64,000 nucleotides of DNA from Staphylococcus epidermidis (GCF_006742205.1 NZ_AP019721.1:1736001-1800000); one strand, 5' to 3'. Shown: positions 21,751 through 32,228, numbered from the stretch's first letter. Notes: a model not told the origin generated them from the letters alone. Program-made: numbers and translations.

Positions 21751-23102
21751 TTTGTTTCACCTCTCTCTTTAATCACTTTTTCTACATCTTTATAAGCAGG
21801 TTGATTTTTAAACATTCTAATTAGTACATAAGCCGAAGTAACTAGTAATAAAAGATATAGTAAACCGAATAGCGTCGTTACTAATGTGATTCCCCCCGCC
21901 TGGGTAGCAGCTTCTGATACGCGCATATATCCTCGTATAATCCACGGTTGACGACCCATTTCAGTTAAGAACCAACCAAATTCTATCGCTAACATTGATG
22001 CAGGACCAGTTAACAAGATAGCGTATAACATCATATTACTAGTTACATATTTACGTAACTTTTTAACAATTAAAAATAACATATATAGTCCTGAAATGAT
22101 AAAACAGAATATTCCCATTGATACCATCAAATCGAAAAAGTAATGCACTATCATAGGAGGTAATTCATTTTTAGGAAATTCATTTAAACCTTTAACTTTT
22201 GTATTAAAGCTATTATCTGCTAAAAAACTAAGTAATCCGGGAATCTCTAGTGCTCCTGAAACTTCATGTGTTTTTTCATTTAATACACCGAAAAGAACTA
22301 AATTCGCATGAGATTGCGTATCATAATGCCATTCATATGCTGCAAGCTTATCTGGTTGAACTTTGTGTAAAAATTTAGCAGATAAATCTCCTGCAATCAT
22401 CGAAAGAACGGTATTGATGAATCCAACAATCATGCTTAAATTAAGAGCTTTTGTATGGTATGTTCTATCTTCTGTATGATTATGACGTAATAATTTAAAC
22501 GCTGCGATGGCTGCTAATATAAACGCCATCGTCATACCTGCAGTTGCAACTACATGTAAAGCACGAACCATAAACGATGAATTAAACATTGCTTCTAATG
22601 GCTGAACATTTACCATACGACCATTTTTAATTTCAAAACCAGCTGGGGTATTCATAAATGAATTGACTGATGTAATAAAGAATGCTGAGAATGAACCTCC
22701 TATAATAACGGGTATAGATATGAAAAAATGTGTCCATTTATTTTTAAATCTTTCCCAAGTGTATAAATAAATACTTAAAAAGATTGCTTCAAAAAAGAAT
22801 GCAAAAGTTTCCATGAATAGTGGTAATGCGATAACATGACCGCCCATTTTCATAAATGTTGGCCAGACAAGTGAAAGTTGTAAACCAATAATAGTACCTG
22901 TAACGACTCCAACAGCAACGGTTATCGTGTAGCCTTTCGACCATCTTTTAGCCAATGTGATATAATTCGCATCATTTTTCTTTATGCCAATAAACTCTGC
23001 TATTGCAAACATAAGTGGCATACCAACACCAATTGTTGCAAATATGATATGCACTGCAAGTGTCATACCCGTCAACAATCGAGCTATTTCTACTGAATCC
23101 AT
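21747..23102 (-). CDS. cydA: Cytochrome bd quinol oxidase subunit I
   Basis: Catalytic subunit of the high-affinity oxidase, used when oxygen is low, 451 residues with about nine helices. The conserved N-terminal LTGMTLAVHIIFATIGVGMP holds the haem-ligand histidine near residue 18. The ALHVVATAGM segment carries the second ligand near 185, and the Q-loop lies between helices 6 and 7. The short Q-loop fits the Firmicute type. The start has AGGGTGATTAATAG. The 200-base divergent interval with the glutaredoxin-like gene must hold the promoter. Confidence 0.95.
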   Translation of the reverse strand: MDSVEIARLLTGMTLAVHIIFATIGVGMPLMFAIAEFIGIKKNDANYITLAKRWSKGYTITVAVGVVTGTIIGLQLSLVWPTFMKMGGHVIALPLFMETFAFFFEAIFLSIYLYTWERFKNKWTHFFISIPVIIGGSFSAFFITSVNSFMNTPAGFEIKNGRMVNVQPLEAMFNSSFMVRALHVVATAGMTMAFILAAIAAFKLLRHNHTEDRTYHTKALNLSMIVGFINTVLSMIAGDLSAKFLHKVQPDKLAAYEWHYDTQSHANLVLFGVLNEKTHEVSGALEIPGLLSFLADNSFNTKVKGLNEFPKNELPPMIVHYFFDLMVSMGIFCFIISGLYMLFLIVKKLRKYVTSNMMLYAILLTGPASMLAIEFGWFLTEMGRQPWIIRGYMRVSEAATQAGGITLVTTLFGLLYLLLLVTSAYVLIRMFKNQPAYKDVEKVIKERGETK

Positions 23103-23301
23103 CTATTAATCACCCTTCATTTTTTTAGTTATTGGAGTGACAAGTGATTAGAATTATAAGTCCTTAGTACTATTGAACTAAATTAAATTGCTTTAAATCA
23201 CTGTGACGATTTTATGTCTTTTCACACAACGTTCACAAAGTTGAAATGACGTCTCATTTTTTATATAGTGTGGTAAGATAAATCATGAGAGGATGTAATG
23301 T

Positions 23302-23538
23302 ATGACTGATACAGTGATTATTTATACACAAGATGACTGTCCACCTTGTGCTTTTATTAAAAATTATTTAGTAAATAAAAATATAAAATTTACAGAAAAA
23401 AATATCAAAAACCAAAAATATAAAAATGAAATGATGGATTACGATGCTTTTGCTACACCTTTTATTTTGCTTAAAGGGATGCCAATGTATCAAGTAGATA
23501 TGGAAAAATTGAATGATGAATTGAATATTACACCTTAA
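23302..23538 (+). CDS. Glutaredoxin-like (NrdH-type) thiol protein
   Basis: 78-residue thioredoxin-fold protein. The redox motif CPPC is at residues 13-16, after an IIYTQDD strand. A FATPFILL segment near 49-56 contains the cis-proline of the fold. The size fits the NrdH/glutaredoxin-like group that transfers electrons to ribonucleotide reductase or other targets. There are no nrd genes nearby, so its partner is unknown. It is divergent from cydA and ends before a bidirectional hairpin. Confidence 0.8.
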   Translation: MTDTVIIYTQDDCPPCAFIKNYLVNKNIKFTEKNIKNQKYKNEMMDYDAFATPFILLKGMPMYQVDMEKLNDELNITP

Positions 23539-23716
23539 TTTCTATTTATTATTTTATGCGTGTCTAATTTCAAATTTTCAGACTAGCTAAACAAAATCCT
23601 CGTCTTTTAAAAATTTATTAAATAAATATAATATATTAACAAAAAATAAAAATATTCCAGAACATATTTTGTAGAAAAATAGCAATTCAACAAACGAATA
23701 TAATTTAAACAATTAT

Positions 23717-23760
23717 AAAAAGACAATTTCTATATTATTTCAATAGAAATTGTCTTTTTC
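23717..23760. terminator. Bidirectional terminator hairpin, repeat copy 2
   Basis: AAAAAGACAATTTCTAT (23717-23733) pairs perfectly with ATAGAAATTGTCTTTTT (23743-23759). It lies between the convergent glutaredoxin-like gene and ptsI. Same core as at 19231 and 29700. Confidence 0.85.
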
Positions 23761-23812
23761 TAGTCTAAGAACTTTATGTCCTAGACTCTTAAATTATTCT
23801 TTTTAAAGTCAA

Positions 23813-25531
23813 TTATTTAGCTAATTGGTTAACTAAATCAACGACTTCCTCTTGCGTTGAGCATTCAACAGCTCTATTAGCGAGTTCAGCCATTTCATTT
23901 TTACTTAAACCATTGATTTGTCTTCTAGCTTTTAGGATAGAAGTCGCACTCATTGAGAACTCATCTAAACCTAAACCTAATAATAAAGGCACAGCTGTTT
24001 GATCTCCAGCCATTTCACCACACATACCAGTCCATTTACCTTCTTTATGAGAAGCTTCAATAACTTGTTTAACTAATCGTAAAATTGAAGGATTATATGG
24101 TTGATATAAGTATGAAACTCGTTCAGACATACGGTCAGCAGCTAATGTGTATTGAATTAAGTCATTCGTTCCTATACTAAAGAAATCTACTTCTTTAGCA
24201 AATACATCAGCAAGTGCCGCGGTAGCTGGAATTTCAACCATAATACCTAATTCAATATCATCTGAAACTTCGTAACCTTCGCGAAGAAGATTTTCTTTCT
24301 CTTCAAGAAGCATTGATTTAGCGTCACGGAATTCTTTAATTGTTGCTACCATTGGGAACATAATATTCAATTTCCCATAGACTGAAGCACGTAGTAATGC
24401 ACGTAATTGTGGTCTAAAGATTTCCGGCTGTGCTAAACATAAACGTATCGCACGATAACCTAAGAATGGATTCATTTCTTTAGGCAAATCTAAGTATGGA
24501 AGCTCCTTATCTCCGCCAATATCTAAAGTACGTACAACTACACGTTTACCGTCCATAGTTTCAAGTACCTTTTTATAAGCCTCGAATTGTTCTTCCTCAG
24601 TAGGCATTTGATCTCTACCCATGTACAAGAATTCTGTACGGTATAAACCTATCCCTTGTGCACCGTTATCAATAACTCCTGATAAGTCATCTGGAGTACC
24701 AATATTAGCAGCTAGTTCAGCATGAACACCGTCAACTGTTACTGTATCAGCATCGCGCAATTTTTGAAGTTCTTTCTTATCTTCAAAGAAACGCTCACGT
24801 TTATTTTGATAAGCAATTAACTCATCTTCTGTAGGATCTATGATAACATCTCCGGACATACCATCTACAATAATCATATCACCTTGTTTAACTTCTTCAG
24901 TGATAGATTTAGTACCGACAACAGCTGCAATCTCTAATGAACGACTCATAATTGCAGAGTGGCTTGTTCTACCACCGATATTAGTTACAAAACCTTGAAC
25001 AAATTCTTTATTTAACTGTGCTGTATCTGAAGGTGTGAGGTCATTACCTACAATGACAGCACTTTCATTGATTAAACTAGGATTAGGTAAATCTACACCT
25101 AGAATATGAGCCAATACACGTTTAGAAACATCTCTGATATCAGCTGCACGTTCTTTCATGTATTCATTATCCATTGACTCAAAAATAGAAATAAATTGTG
25201 TCGTTACTTCATCCAAACCAGTTGCAGCATTGACTTTGTCATTTCTAATTTTGTCTTGAATGGGTTGTATTAATTCTGGATCATCTAAAACAAGTAAATG
25301 TGCATCAAAAATCGCTGCTTTATCAGCACCTAATTGAGCTTCGGCATTATTTCTTATTTTAGTTAATTCGATTTTTGAAGCTTCGATAGCGTCATTAAAC
25401 TTTTCAACTTCACTTTCTATGTCAGTAACTTTTTCGTTACTGTCATAGGATAAGTCTGGCTCTACAATTAAGTAAGCTTTTGCGATTGCCACACCATCTG
25501 ATGCAGCAATCCCTTTAATTAATTTAGACAT
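23813..25531 (-). CDS. ptsI: Phosphoenolpyruvate-protein phosphotransferase (EI)
   Basis: Enzyme I of the sugar phosphotransferase system, passing phosphate from PEP to HPr, 572 residues. The phosphorylated His191 is in [16 protein letters not shown]. The PEP-binding C-terminal barrel contains LYRTEFLYM and the active-site GMCGEMAGD with Cys near 504. It begins two bases after ptsH, so both are made from one message. It acts in the cytoplasm and sets the phosphorylation level that controls catabolite repression. Confidence 0.97.
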
Positions 25532-25533
25532 AA

Positions 25534-25800
25534 TTATTCAGCTAAACCTTCTTTTGATAAGACATCAGTGATAGATTGAATTGCGTCAGTTTCATCGCTA
25601 CCGTCAGCATAAATAGTTATTTCAGCATCTTTACCTACACCTAAGCTCATTACACCCATGATTGATTTTAAATTAACTTTCTTCCCGTTATATTCTAATT
25701 GAATATCTGAATCAAATTTTGATGCAGTTTGTACTAGCATTGTAGCAGGGCGAGCATGAATCCCTGTTTCGTCTGTGATTACATATGATTTTTGTTCCAT
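25534..25800 (-). CDS. ptsH: Phosphocarrier protein HPr
   Basis: 88-residue phosphocarrier. It has the catalytic His15 in [12 protein letters not shown] and the regulatory Ser46 in LKSIMGV, which HPr kinase phosphorylates in Firmicutes to make HPr a co-repressor with CcpA. It is first in ptsHI, with the strong RBS AAAGGAGAG. The promoter probably overlaps the end of the upstream gene. Confidence 0.97.
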
Positions 25801-25943
25801 ATTAAACTCTCCTTTGTACAGTTAGAATCTTCAATATTATTACAATCTAACAAAATATTTACAACTTAACTTTACCAAAACCTATAGCTAAATTCAATTC
25901 GTTTAAAATCGTTTTCAACATATAAATTTTGCACCTCGAGACG

Positions 25944-25972
25944 ATTATAACACTTCTATAAGTTATTGATAA
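25944..25972 (-). promoter_or_regulatory. Candidate ptsHI promoter
   Basis: On the minus strand, TTATCA (25972-25967) and TATAAT (25949-25944) are separated by 17 bases. The promoter overlaps the last codons of the DUF697-like gene and leaves a leader of about 135 bases before ptsH. The -10 is perfect and the -35 is weak. Confidence 0.5.
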
Positions 25973-26495
25973 CTTTTTCACATTTATTAATATGATCTTT
26001 ACCTAATTTGCTCATAAAATAATAGCTAATGGATGCAGATACAGCTTGCCCAACAAACGGGAACCATTTTGTTTGTTTGGCAGCTGCTCGTTTAGCTACA
26101 TCTTTAATCACAACTTTAAGCAACGCCTCAGATACCTTACGTCCAATAAATTGACTTCCTTGAATTGCCGCTGCAGACATAATTCTTTCTTTCACTTGAT
26201 CACTCAATGAATTAACTTGATCGTGATCTAAACCATAAATTTTATTTACATCCTCTATAATATCTCTCATTAATTTAAGATCTACTCCAAAATCAAGTCC
26301 TGGAATAGGGACAATACTAGCACCGGAGGAAAGTAGCGATTTCTTTTTAACTAGAGTTTCAGCTCTTTCTCTGCGTTGTCTAAGTTCTTCCTGTGTAGTT
26401 GGCAAATCACCTTTCTCTTTAATTTCCTCTATGTTCAATAATGAGTTCCCTACTTTATTTGTAATATTATTAGTTAGTTTACTTCTAATTCCCAT
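25956..26495 (-). CDS. DUF697-like protein
   Basis: 179-residue protein. It has a basic N-terminal third, then hydrophobic stretches around SSGASIVPIPGLDFGVDL and WFPFVGQAVSASISYYFM, separated by an amphipathic helical region. The PIPGLDFGVDLKLM element resembles DUF697/YcjF-type membrane-associated proteins. Function is unknown. The frame is open ten codons further up, but ATG 26495 follows AAAGGATG at proper spacing and starts MGIRSKLTN. It lies between the methyltransferase and ptsHI on the same strand. Confidence 0.65.
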   Translation of the reverse strand: MGIRSKLTNNITNKVGNSLLNIEEIKEKGDLPTTQEELRQRRERAETLVKKKSLLSSGASIVPIPGLDFGVDLKLMRDIIEDVNKIYGLDHDQVNSLSDQVKERIMSAAAIQGSQFIGRKVSEALLKVVIKDVAKRAAAKQTKWFPFVGQAVSASISYYFMSKLGKDHINKCEKVINNL

Positions 26496-26554
26496 ATAAT
26501 GACATCCTTTCAAATAAAACTTCAACAGTGATTTATACCCATATTTATAGAAAA

Positions 26555-27727
26555 TTAATGTTTTATTGTTACAAATACTGCTTTTAAATATTTTGAAGGT
26601 TTGTAGTGAGGATGAGTTTTAAAATCTTTAGGTAACCCCATTACTTCATTTATTTCATATACAATATTATTTTGGGCTAATGTTTTCTTTATTACGTTTT
26701 TAAATGCCTTAAGAGAAAATGCACTTGAATTCGTACATAATAGTAATGTACCTCCTGGCGATAAAATGTTAAGGGCTCCTTCAATTAATAAATTATAATC
26801 TTTTTGAACAGAGAATGTTTTTTTCTTATTTCTCGCAAAGCTAGGTGGATCAATAACAATTGTATCGTATTGATGTCCATGTCGTCCTGCATAATTATAA
26901 AAATCAAACGTATCCATAACATAAATATATTGAGATTTAGGATTAATACCATTTAAACCAAAATTTTCTTCAGTTAGCCCTCTAGAGCGATTTGCTAAGT
27001 CTACACTTGTTGTTGAGTTTGCATTTTCAGCTGCTATTACTGAAAACGCTCCAGTGTAACTGAATAAGTTAAGTACGTGTCGTCTTTCTGAAAACTGATC
27101 TCTTAATTTTTTTCTAACTTCTTTTTGATCTAAAAATATACCAGTCATAAGACCATCGTTTAGGTCTACATTATAAAAGGTAAAATTTTCTTCTACAACG
27201 ATAGGAAATTCAGGAGCATTACCTTCTACAAAGCCACCAGTGTAGGAAGTACCTTTAAAACGCATTTTCTCAAAAATTGAAGTGTATTCATATACCTCTT
27301 TGATTGCTTCTAAGATAGGAAATCTAAATTTATATATTCCTTTCGAATACCATTGAATTAAAAGATGTCCGTTATAATTATCAATTGTCAGGCCACCTAC
27401 ACCGTCACCTTCAGCATTAAATAATCTAAATGCATTTGTACCTTCTATGTTGAAATAGTATTGTCGCTCTTCTAATGCAGCTTCAAATAAACGTTTAAAA
27501 AACAAAGTGTTAATCTCTTCATTTTGATTATAACTCAATACCCATCCTAATCCTTTATGTTGTCTTCCAATATATCCAGTAGCTATATATTGTTGTTGCT
27601 CTGTCACCAGTGTTATCAAATCACCTTCTTTAAGATGATCATGTTCAAATAAATCTTCTTCATCTATTAATGGATAGTGGTTTAAATACTTTGTTTCTTT
27701 GCCTTTATTTAGCGTAGCAAGTTTCAT
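26555..27727 (-). CDS. Class I SAM-dependent rRNA methyltransferase (RlmI/RlmK-like)
   Basis: 390-residue protein with an N-terminal PUA-type RNA-binding domain (about 1-75), a central EEHD-like region, and a Rossmann methyltransferase domain from about 190. LNLFSYTGAFSV is motif I near 220-231, and IDPPSFARNKK is motif IV near 293-303, characteristic of the RlmI family of 23S rRNA m5C methyltransferases. The exact target base cannot be told from sequence. It is probably monocistronic; the next gene starts 60 bases downstream. Confidence 0.85.
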   Translation of the reverse strand: MKLATLNKGKETKYLNHYPLIDEEDLFEHDHLKEGDLITLVTEQQQYIATGYIGRQHKGLGWVLSYNQNEEINTLFFKRLFEAALEERQYYFNIEGTNAFRLFNAEGDGVGGLTIDNYNGHLLIQWYSKGIYKFRFPILEAIKEVYEYTSIFEKMRFKGTSYTGGFVEGNAPEFPIVVEENFTFYNVDLNDGLMTGIFLDQKEVRKKLRDQFSERRHVLNLFSYTGAFSVIAAENANSTTSVDLANRSRGLTEENFGLNGINPKSQYIYVMDTFDFYNYAGRHGHQYDTIVIDPPSFARNKKKTFSVQKDYNLLIEGALNILSPGGTLLLCTNSSAFSLKAFKNVIKKTLAQNNIVYEINEVMGLPKDFKTHPHYKPSKYLKAVFVTIKH

Positions 27728-27852
27728 AAATGAATACCTCTCTTAATTTTTATCACTGTTAGTTATGATAATTTTGTTTCGTAAATCAGTTAACACCATA
27801 TAATTTCAACATCATTTTAACAAATAACTTTAGTGAATCACACAGAAAAAGA

Positions 27853-27887
27853 GTGGGACGAAATTCATTCTGAATTCACTATCCCAC
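27853..27887. repeat. Staphylococcal intergenic hairpin repeat, copy B
   Basis: GTGGGA (27853-27858) pairs with TCCCAC (27882-27887), with GAAATTC and GAATTC inside. It shares layout with the hairpin at 10019-10053. It sits in the 305-base gap 27728-28032, downstream of the membrane-protein gene at 28033, and is followed by a second small stem (CACATAGAAA/TTTCTGTG). It may serve as a terminator for that gene. Confidence 0.5.
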
Positions 27888-28032
27888 CCATGAAATGTAT
27901 TGCTCACATAGAAACCTTTCTGTGATATTTCTTACTGGTCATTGAATATAAAGTTAGATAAATACAATTATTGATTTGAAAAGTTAAGTATTTTCACCAA
28001 TGATTAGTTGTTATAAATCAAATTTAACCTAT

Positions 28033-29325
28033 TTATTTTTCTCTCAACTGTAAAGAATAAGCAACAATCATTGCAATAAGCATTAATAATAAGATTGGCG
28101 TAATGAAAATTGATAATAATAATCCATGTACCATAATATTGATAAATTCTGTAAGAAATTTAAAGAATAAAATACTGCCCATAAAGAGTTGTAAATAATA
28201 ATATTTATCCCTTAAATAATAAGTTAATGTAGTTGCAATATAAATAATAATAATGAAAAGTAGCAATAATAATGTTACCCACTCAACTACATATTGCGTT
28301 TGTGATAACTCCCATTCACCAGTTAAGAATAATGCGTTTCTATTATTAAATTCTAGAAAAGCAAAAAACAGAATAATTACACCACAAAACAATTGAACAT
28401 ACATAGGTTTAACCCATTTAGGTTTTTTCATCCAATTTGGAATATCGTCCTCTTGTATATCTACTATGCTGTTAATTTTTTGCTTAAATTTGTCCCTTTT
28501 GGCTCTAATTTTATCTAAATCAACACTTCTTCTAGTCTTACGTGCATACTCGGTTGTCTTATTTTGTAGTTGTTTTAAGTGAACTTTAGTTTGATTAGAT
28601 ACATTGCCTTTATTAGTTCTTGAAAGTTCAGGTTCCTCTTCGCCTAATTCTTCTTTAGTGAGTGGTAATGAACGTCTTAGGAATAAGAAATTCCATATAG
28701 CCATCTGACCTAATAACCACATAATAATGAAGAATGTATTTACACTTAAAATATCAATTGATTCAATTTCATTTGCGTCAATACGTCCATATAGCGAAAT
28801 TTGGGTAATAAGATAACTCATTCCATAAGTTACAATAATCCACATATAATGGTTCTTTCGATTGTCTTGGTTCAACTCATCTTTATAAACTATGTAACCA
28901 ATATGAACTGTAAAAGGAATAATAAAGACGATAGCAAAAAAGCCATACACTTGTGTCATTAGCAATAATGTAATGATAAAGTACATAATGCCAATAACTA
29001 AAAAGAAAATTGAAATGTCATAATCGTATTTAATAGTTCTAAATAAAGTGTGACCTAACAGCATCACTAGAATACCAAATACGATGATTACTATGGCACT
29101 TGTAATTGGAAAGCCACCAATAAATTTACTCATCACTTTTATAATCTCGGCAAAAAAGGCATTTAGGAATTCCCATACGTTATGCACATGCGTATCAACC
29201 TTTTTGTCACCTTTAAATTGTTTGATTAAAGGTAAGTTAATAAAAATAATGAGACCTGTAAAAAGTGAAACGATACCGATGATATAACTAAATATAATTT
29301 CGGTGTGTTTCCTAAGAAAAGACAT
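28033..29325 (-). CDS. Multi-pass membrane protein of unknown function
   Basis: 430-residue integral membrane protein with about ten hydrophobic helices. A charged cytoplasmic stretch (about residues 215-285, rich in K, R, E and Q) divides an N-terminal block of six helices from a C-terminal block of four. No transporter or enzyme motif is recognised. A GTG three codons upstream lies inside the GAGGTGA ribosome binding site, so ATG 29325 (MSFLRKH) is preferred. It is divergent from the small sigma-B-type gene at 29477. Possible roles include export or envelope stress, but nothing decides this. Confidence 0.7.
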   Translation of the reverse strand: MSFLRKHTEIIFSYIIGIVSLFTGLIIFINLPLIKQFKGDKKVDTHVHNVWEFLNAFFAEIIKVMSKFIGGFPITSAIVIIVFGILVMLLGHTLFRTIKYDYDISIFFLVIGIMYFIITLLLMTQVYGFFAIVFIIPFTVHIGYIVYKDELNQDNRKNHYMWIIVTYGMSYLITQISLYGRIDANEIESIDILSVNTFFIIMWLLGQMAIWNFLFLRRSLPLTKEELGEEEPELSRTNKGNVSNQTKVHLKQLQNKTTEYARKTRRSVDLDKIRAKRDKFKQKINSIVDIQEDDIPNWMKKPKWVKPMYVQLFCGVIILFFAFLEFNNRNALFLTGEWELSQTQYVVEWVTLLLLLFIIIIYIATTLTYYLRDKYYYLQLFMGSILFFKFLTEFINIMVHGLLLSIFITPILLLMLIAMIVAYSLQLREK

Positions 29326-29408
29326 ACTGTTCACCTCAAAATTATTATATATGAAGATCGTTTAATTGTCTTTAAAATATCATGAAATACATCTATAGTC
29401 CTACAAAC

Positions 29409-29433
29409 GTTTATTAATAGAATAACGGGGTAA
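29409..29433 (+). promoter_or_regulatory. Sigma-B-like promoter of the 44-residue gene
   Basis: GTTTAT (29409-29414), a 13-base spacer and GGGTAA (29428-29433) fit the staphylococcal sigma-B pattern GTTT-N12-15-GGGTA. It lies about 45 bases before the start at 29477. Confidence 0.65.
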
Positions 29434-29476
29434 AACATTTGTGTAAACAGAAATCCTATTAAAGAGGTGAATTTTT

Positions 29477-29611
29477 ATGACAAATAAAGAATTCGAAAAA
29501 AAATCAGCAGAAAAAGCCAAAGAAGTAGAAGAAAAACTTAAAGAACAAAACGAAGAAAAAACAGATGATATCGAACAAACAAAGAAAGATATTCAAGATA
29601 CACTAGATTAA
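29477..29611 (+). CDS. Small highly charged helical protein, probably stress-induced
   Basis: 44 residues, about half of them K or E, with no hydrophobic core and strong amphipathic-helix or coiled-coil character (MTNKEFEKKSAEKAKEVEEK at the start, DIQDTLD at the end). Start ATG 29477 follows AAAGAGGTGA at ideal spacing. A sigma-B-like promoter sits upstream, suggesting expression in stationary phase or general stress. It is too short for confident family assignment and lacks clear CsbD motifs. It is monocistronic; a copy of the repeated hairpin follows 90 bases after the stop. Confidence 0.72.
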   Translation: MTNKEFEKKSAEKAKEVEEKLKEQNEEKTDDIEQTKKDIQDTLD

Positions 29612-29699
29612 TTTCACTAATGATATAAGTGTTTATGCTAGATAATAAGATGATCTATTAGCATTTAAATCGTTGAATCATTGAGTTCATAAGTAATAT

Positions 29700-29746
29700 A
29701 AAAAGACAATTTCTATTAAAATTTTTGATAGAAATTGTCTTTTTTC
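29700..29746. terminator. Terminator hairpin, repeat copy 3
   Basis: AAAAGACAATTTCTAT pairs with ATAGAAATTGTCTTTT around an A/T loop. Same core as the hairpins at 19231 and 23717. It terminates the small gene at 29477. Confidence 0.8.
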
Positions 29747-29965
29747 TGTACTAATAAAGGCGTTCATCTATGATTATCATTATAATAATTTCTTTTAATA
29801 CAAATCTACGTTATTATTTAACCTTTTTTATTTCACAGTTGACATTTATGTAAAATTCAGCAGAATATTTATTTATCCAAAAGAAATTACACAACAATTT
29901 TACGACTACTTTTTCGAAAGATTTGCGTCATAGCTCTTAAATCATTATTAATATCAATGATAGAA

Positions 29966-30002
29966 AAAACTGTCGCCAAAATTCTAATCTTGGACGACAG
30001 TT
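29966..30002 (-). terminator. Terminator of oleate hydratase
   Basis: AACTGTCGCCAA and TTGGACGACAGTT pair with one mismatch or bulge. On the minus strand a T-run follows. It is 20 bases past the stop at 30023. Confidence 0.8.
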
Positions 30003-30022
30003 ATATTTATCATTTAATTACA

Positions 30023-31798
30023 CTATAGTAATTTATGTTTACGTAACAATTCTTCAATGAAAGTACCACGTATTTTCTTCAGCACTGTATTTAATACTGA
30101 TCTTTTAATAAAGTTTTTATTAACAAGTTCATGTAAAGATTTACGATCATTTAATTCATAAAATGCATCCATCAGTACGCGTGCATCAAATTCAGAGGCA
30201 TAAACTTCAGGTACACCTCTATCAACATCCAATAATTGATAAACAGCTTCCATAGCTGTTCTAACTGAATATTCTGTAGTGAATACAGTATCCCGTGCTG
30301 TTTCTGCAAAGTTTCCAATAAATGCTAAATTTTTAGAGCCATTCGGTACTACTAACGGTCGATCTTTGTATGCTCTAGGCATGAAATATGCAGTTACATA
30401 TGGCATATAAACAGGAATCGTGTTACATTCTGATTGAGCTAATTCAACAATTTCCTCTTGTGGAACACCCATATGATATAACCATTCTTGACAGATTTCA
30501 CTACCAGTACATTCCGTGATTGGTTTTTTAATGAAGTCTCCTTTTTCGTCAGAGTATAATGCGTAAATCCATACACTAACTTGATTTTTAGGTTGTTTCT
30601 TAAATTGTTGCTGACGGTTCACTGTAAAACTAAGTTGCCAACTCGAATTAGCGACAGAAATGATACCGCCTGTGACTGTCCGACCTGATAAAACATCTCT
30701 TTTACATAATTGTTCGATATATGAGATTATTTTTTTATTATCTGTTGTTGCCGTTGCTGATACGAACCAACTTTTAGCTGGAATGTGATCACAGAATTTC
30801 TCAGGTCTTCCGAATTCAGGACTTTGATTAGCTAAGTTTTTCCATAATGTCCAACTACCACCTAAAGAATGTGTTATAGGAGCAGGGTGGTCATTATCAC
30901 CATAGGTTGAACTTTCGGTAATACTTCCATTAGTAACAAATACCAAGTCATTAACTGTCAACGGGATAGATTCTTCTTTATCATCTCTAGTTAAAATGAT
31001 TTCTCTAGCAATTTTAGTAGATGGTGTTGCATCAACTAAAATATTATTCACTTGTACTCCAAATTCAAAGTTCACGCTATGTGATTTTAGATATTCTATC
31101 ATCGGTAATACTAAAGATTCATATTGATTATACTTAGTAAATTTTAATGCACTAAAATCTGCTAAACCACCAATATGATGCACAAAACGCATAAGATATC
31201 TACGCATCTCCATCGCTGAATGCCATGGCTCGAATGCAAACATTGTTTTCCAATAAAGCCAAAAATTAGAATTTAAAAAGTCTCTTGAAAAGACATCAGT
31301 GATTTTAACATCGTCTAAATCTTCTTCTTTCATCAAACATAAATTTAAAATTTCTTTAATTGCTTTTTTTGTTAATGTAAAATCACCATCAGTATCAATA
31401 CGCTTACCTCCACTTTCAATCGCTCTACATTTAGAATAATTAGGGTCTTCTTTATTTAACCAATAAAACTCGTCTAACACAGAAGCATTAGTTTGCTCAA
31501 GTGATGGTATACTTCTGAATAAATCCCATAAGCATTCAAAATGATTTTCCATTTCTCTGCCACCACGTACTACATAGCCATGATGCTCCATATTGATGCC
31601 ATCTAAACTTCCTCCTGAGATATCTAACTCTTCTAAAATATGGATATTCTCGCCTTTCATTTGTCCATCTCTAATTAAAAAACATGCTGCAGCTAAAGAA
31701 GCTAATCCAGCCCCTATCAAATAGGCTGATTTATTATCAACATTTTCAGGTTTTTTAGGCCGAGCAAACGCTTCATAATTACTATTTGTATAATACAT
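30023..31798 (-). CDS. ohyA: Oleate hydratase (67 kDa myosin-cross-reactive antigen family)
   Basis: FAD-dependent enzyme that adds water to the cis-9 double bond of unsaturated fatty acids, making 10-hydroxy derivatives. This detoxifies host fatty acids. It is 591 residues, the standard length. The nucleotide-binding [10 protein letters not shown] is near 29-38 and [17 protein letters not shown] is near 78-94. Start ATG 31798 follows GGAGTGATG. Monocistronic, with its own terminator. The 330 bases upstream (31799-32130) are AT-rich and show no gene or recognised operator. Family assignment is firm and the symbol follows S. aureus usage. Confidence 0.93.
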   Translation of the reverse strand: MYYTNSNYEAFARPKKPENVDNKSAYLIGAGLASLAAACFLIRDGQMKGENIHILEELDISGGSLDGINMEHHGYVVRGGREMENHFECLWDLFRSIPSLEQTNASVLDEFYWLNKEDPNYSKCRAIESGGKRIDTDGDFTLTKKAIKEILNLCLMKEEDLDDVKITDVFSRDFLNSNFWLYWKTMFAFEPWHSAMEMRRYLMRFVHHIGGLADFSALKFTKYNQYESLVLPMIEYLKSHSVNFEFGVQVNNILVDATPSTKIAREIILTRDDKEESIPLTVNDLVFVTNGSITESSTYGDNDHPAPITHSLGGSWTLWKNLANQSPEFGRPEKFCDHIPAKSWFVSATATTDNKKIISYIEQLCKRDVLSGRTVTGGIISVANSSWQLSFTVNRQQQFKKQPKNQVSVWIYALYSDEKGDFIKKPITECTGSEICQEWLYHMGVPQEEIVELAQSECNTIPVYMPYVTAYFMPRAYKDRPLVVPNGSKNLAFIGNFAETARDTVFTTEYSVRTAMEAVYQLLDVDRGVPEVYASEFDARVLMDAFYELNDRKSLHELVNKNFIKRSVLNTVLKKIRGTFIEELLRKHKLL

Positions 31799-32134
31799 AG
31801 AAACATCACTCCAATTAGATAAAGTTTGAAAATCTATATGATATCGCTTTCAATTGTATTTTACTCCTCTTTGTGTAATAAAACAAACAATTGGTTATTT
31901 TTTAATTTAGTTTACTTAAAACTATACTAATCATTTTTATTTAGCTATTTTTAATATCAAATTAAAGACTGGTTAGAAAAATTTAAATCATTAATTCTAT
32001 AAATTTTACTTCGATACACATTTATTGCAATTCATCTCTAAAATAGTAAATATATTTCTCATTTAAATAACAATACTCGAAAGAACCTTGACAATATATG
32101 ATAAAAATCATACATTTAAGTTAATTAAATAATT

Positions 32135-32228
32135 GAACGCACTAGGGGTGTATTCTTTACTGAGATGAGGCCAACCTCAAACCCTTCGAACCTGATCTAG
32201 CTAGTTACTAGCGTAGGAAAGTGTTGTT
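32135..32228 (+). ncRNA. TPP riboswitch (THI element)
   Basis: Aptamer motifs occur in order: GGGGTG (32145-32150), CTGAGATGAGG (32160-32170), ACCCTTCGAACCTGATC (32181-32197), and GCGTAGGAAAGTGTTG at the 3' side, with the P1 arms ACGCACT and AGTGTTGT closing the domain. The 3' strand AGGAAAGTGTTGT can instead pair with ACAACTTTCCT at the 5' arm of the downstream terminator. Ligand binding should therefore free the terminator and switch ykoEDC off. The mechanism is inferred from base pairing; the class is unmistakable. Confidence 0.95.

Noticed and set aside
23217..23245. TTGTGAA-like half-sites upstream of cydA, suggesting a Rex operator
   Set aside because: On the minus strand TTGTGAA is followed by GTGTGAA in the same direction, not by TTCACAA, so there is no proper inverted Rex box. 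Only a weak half-site remains.
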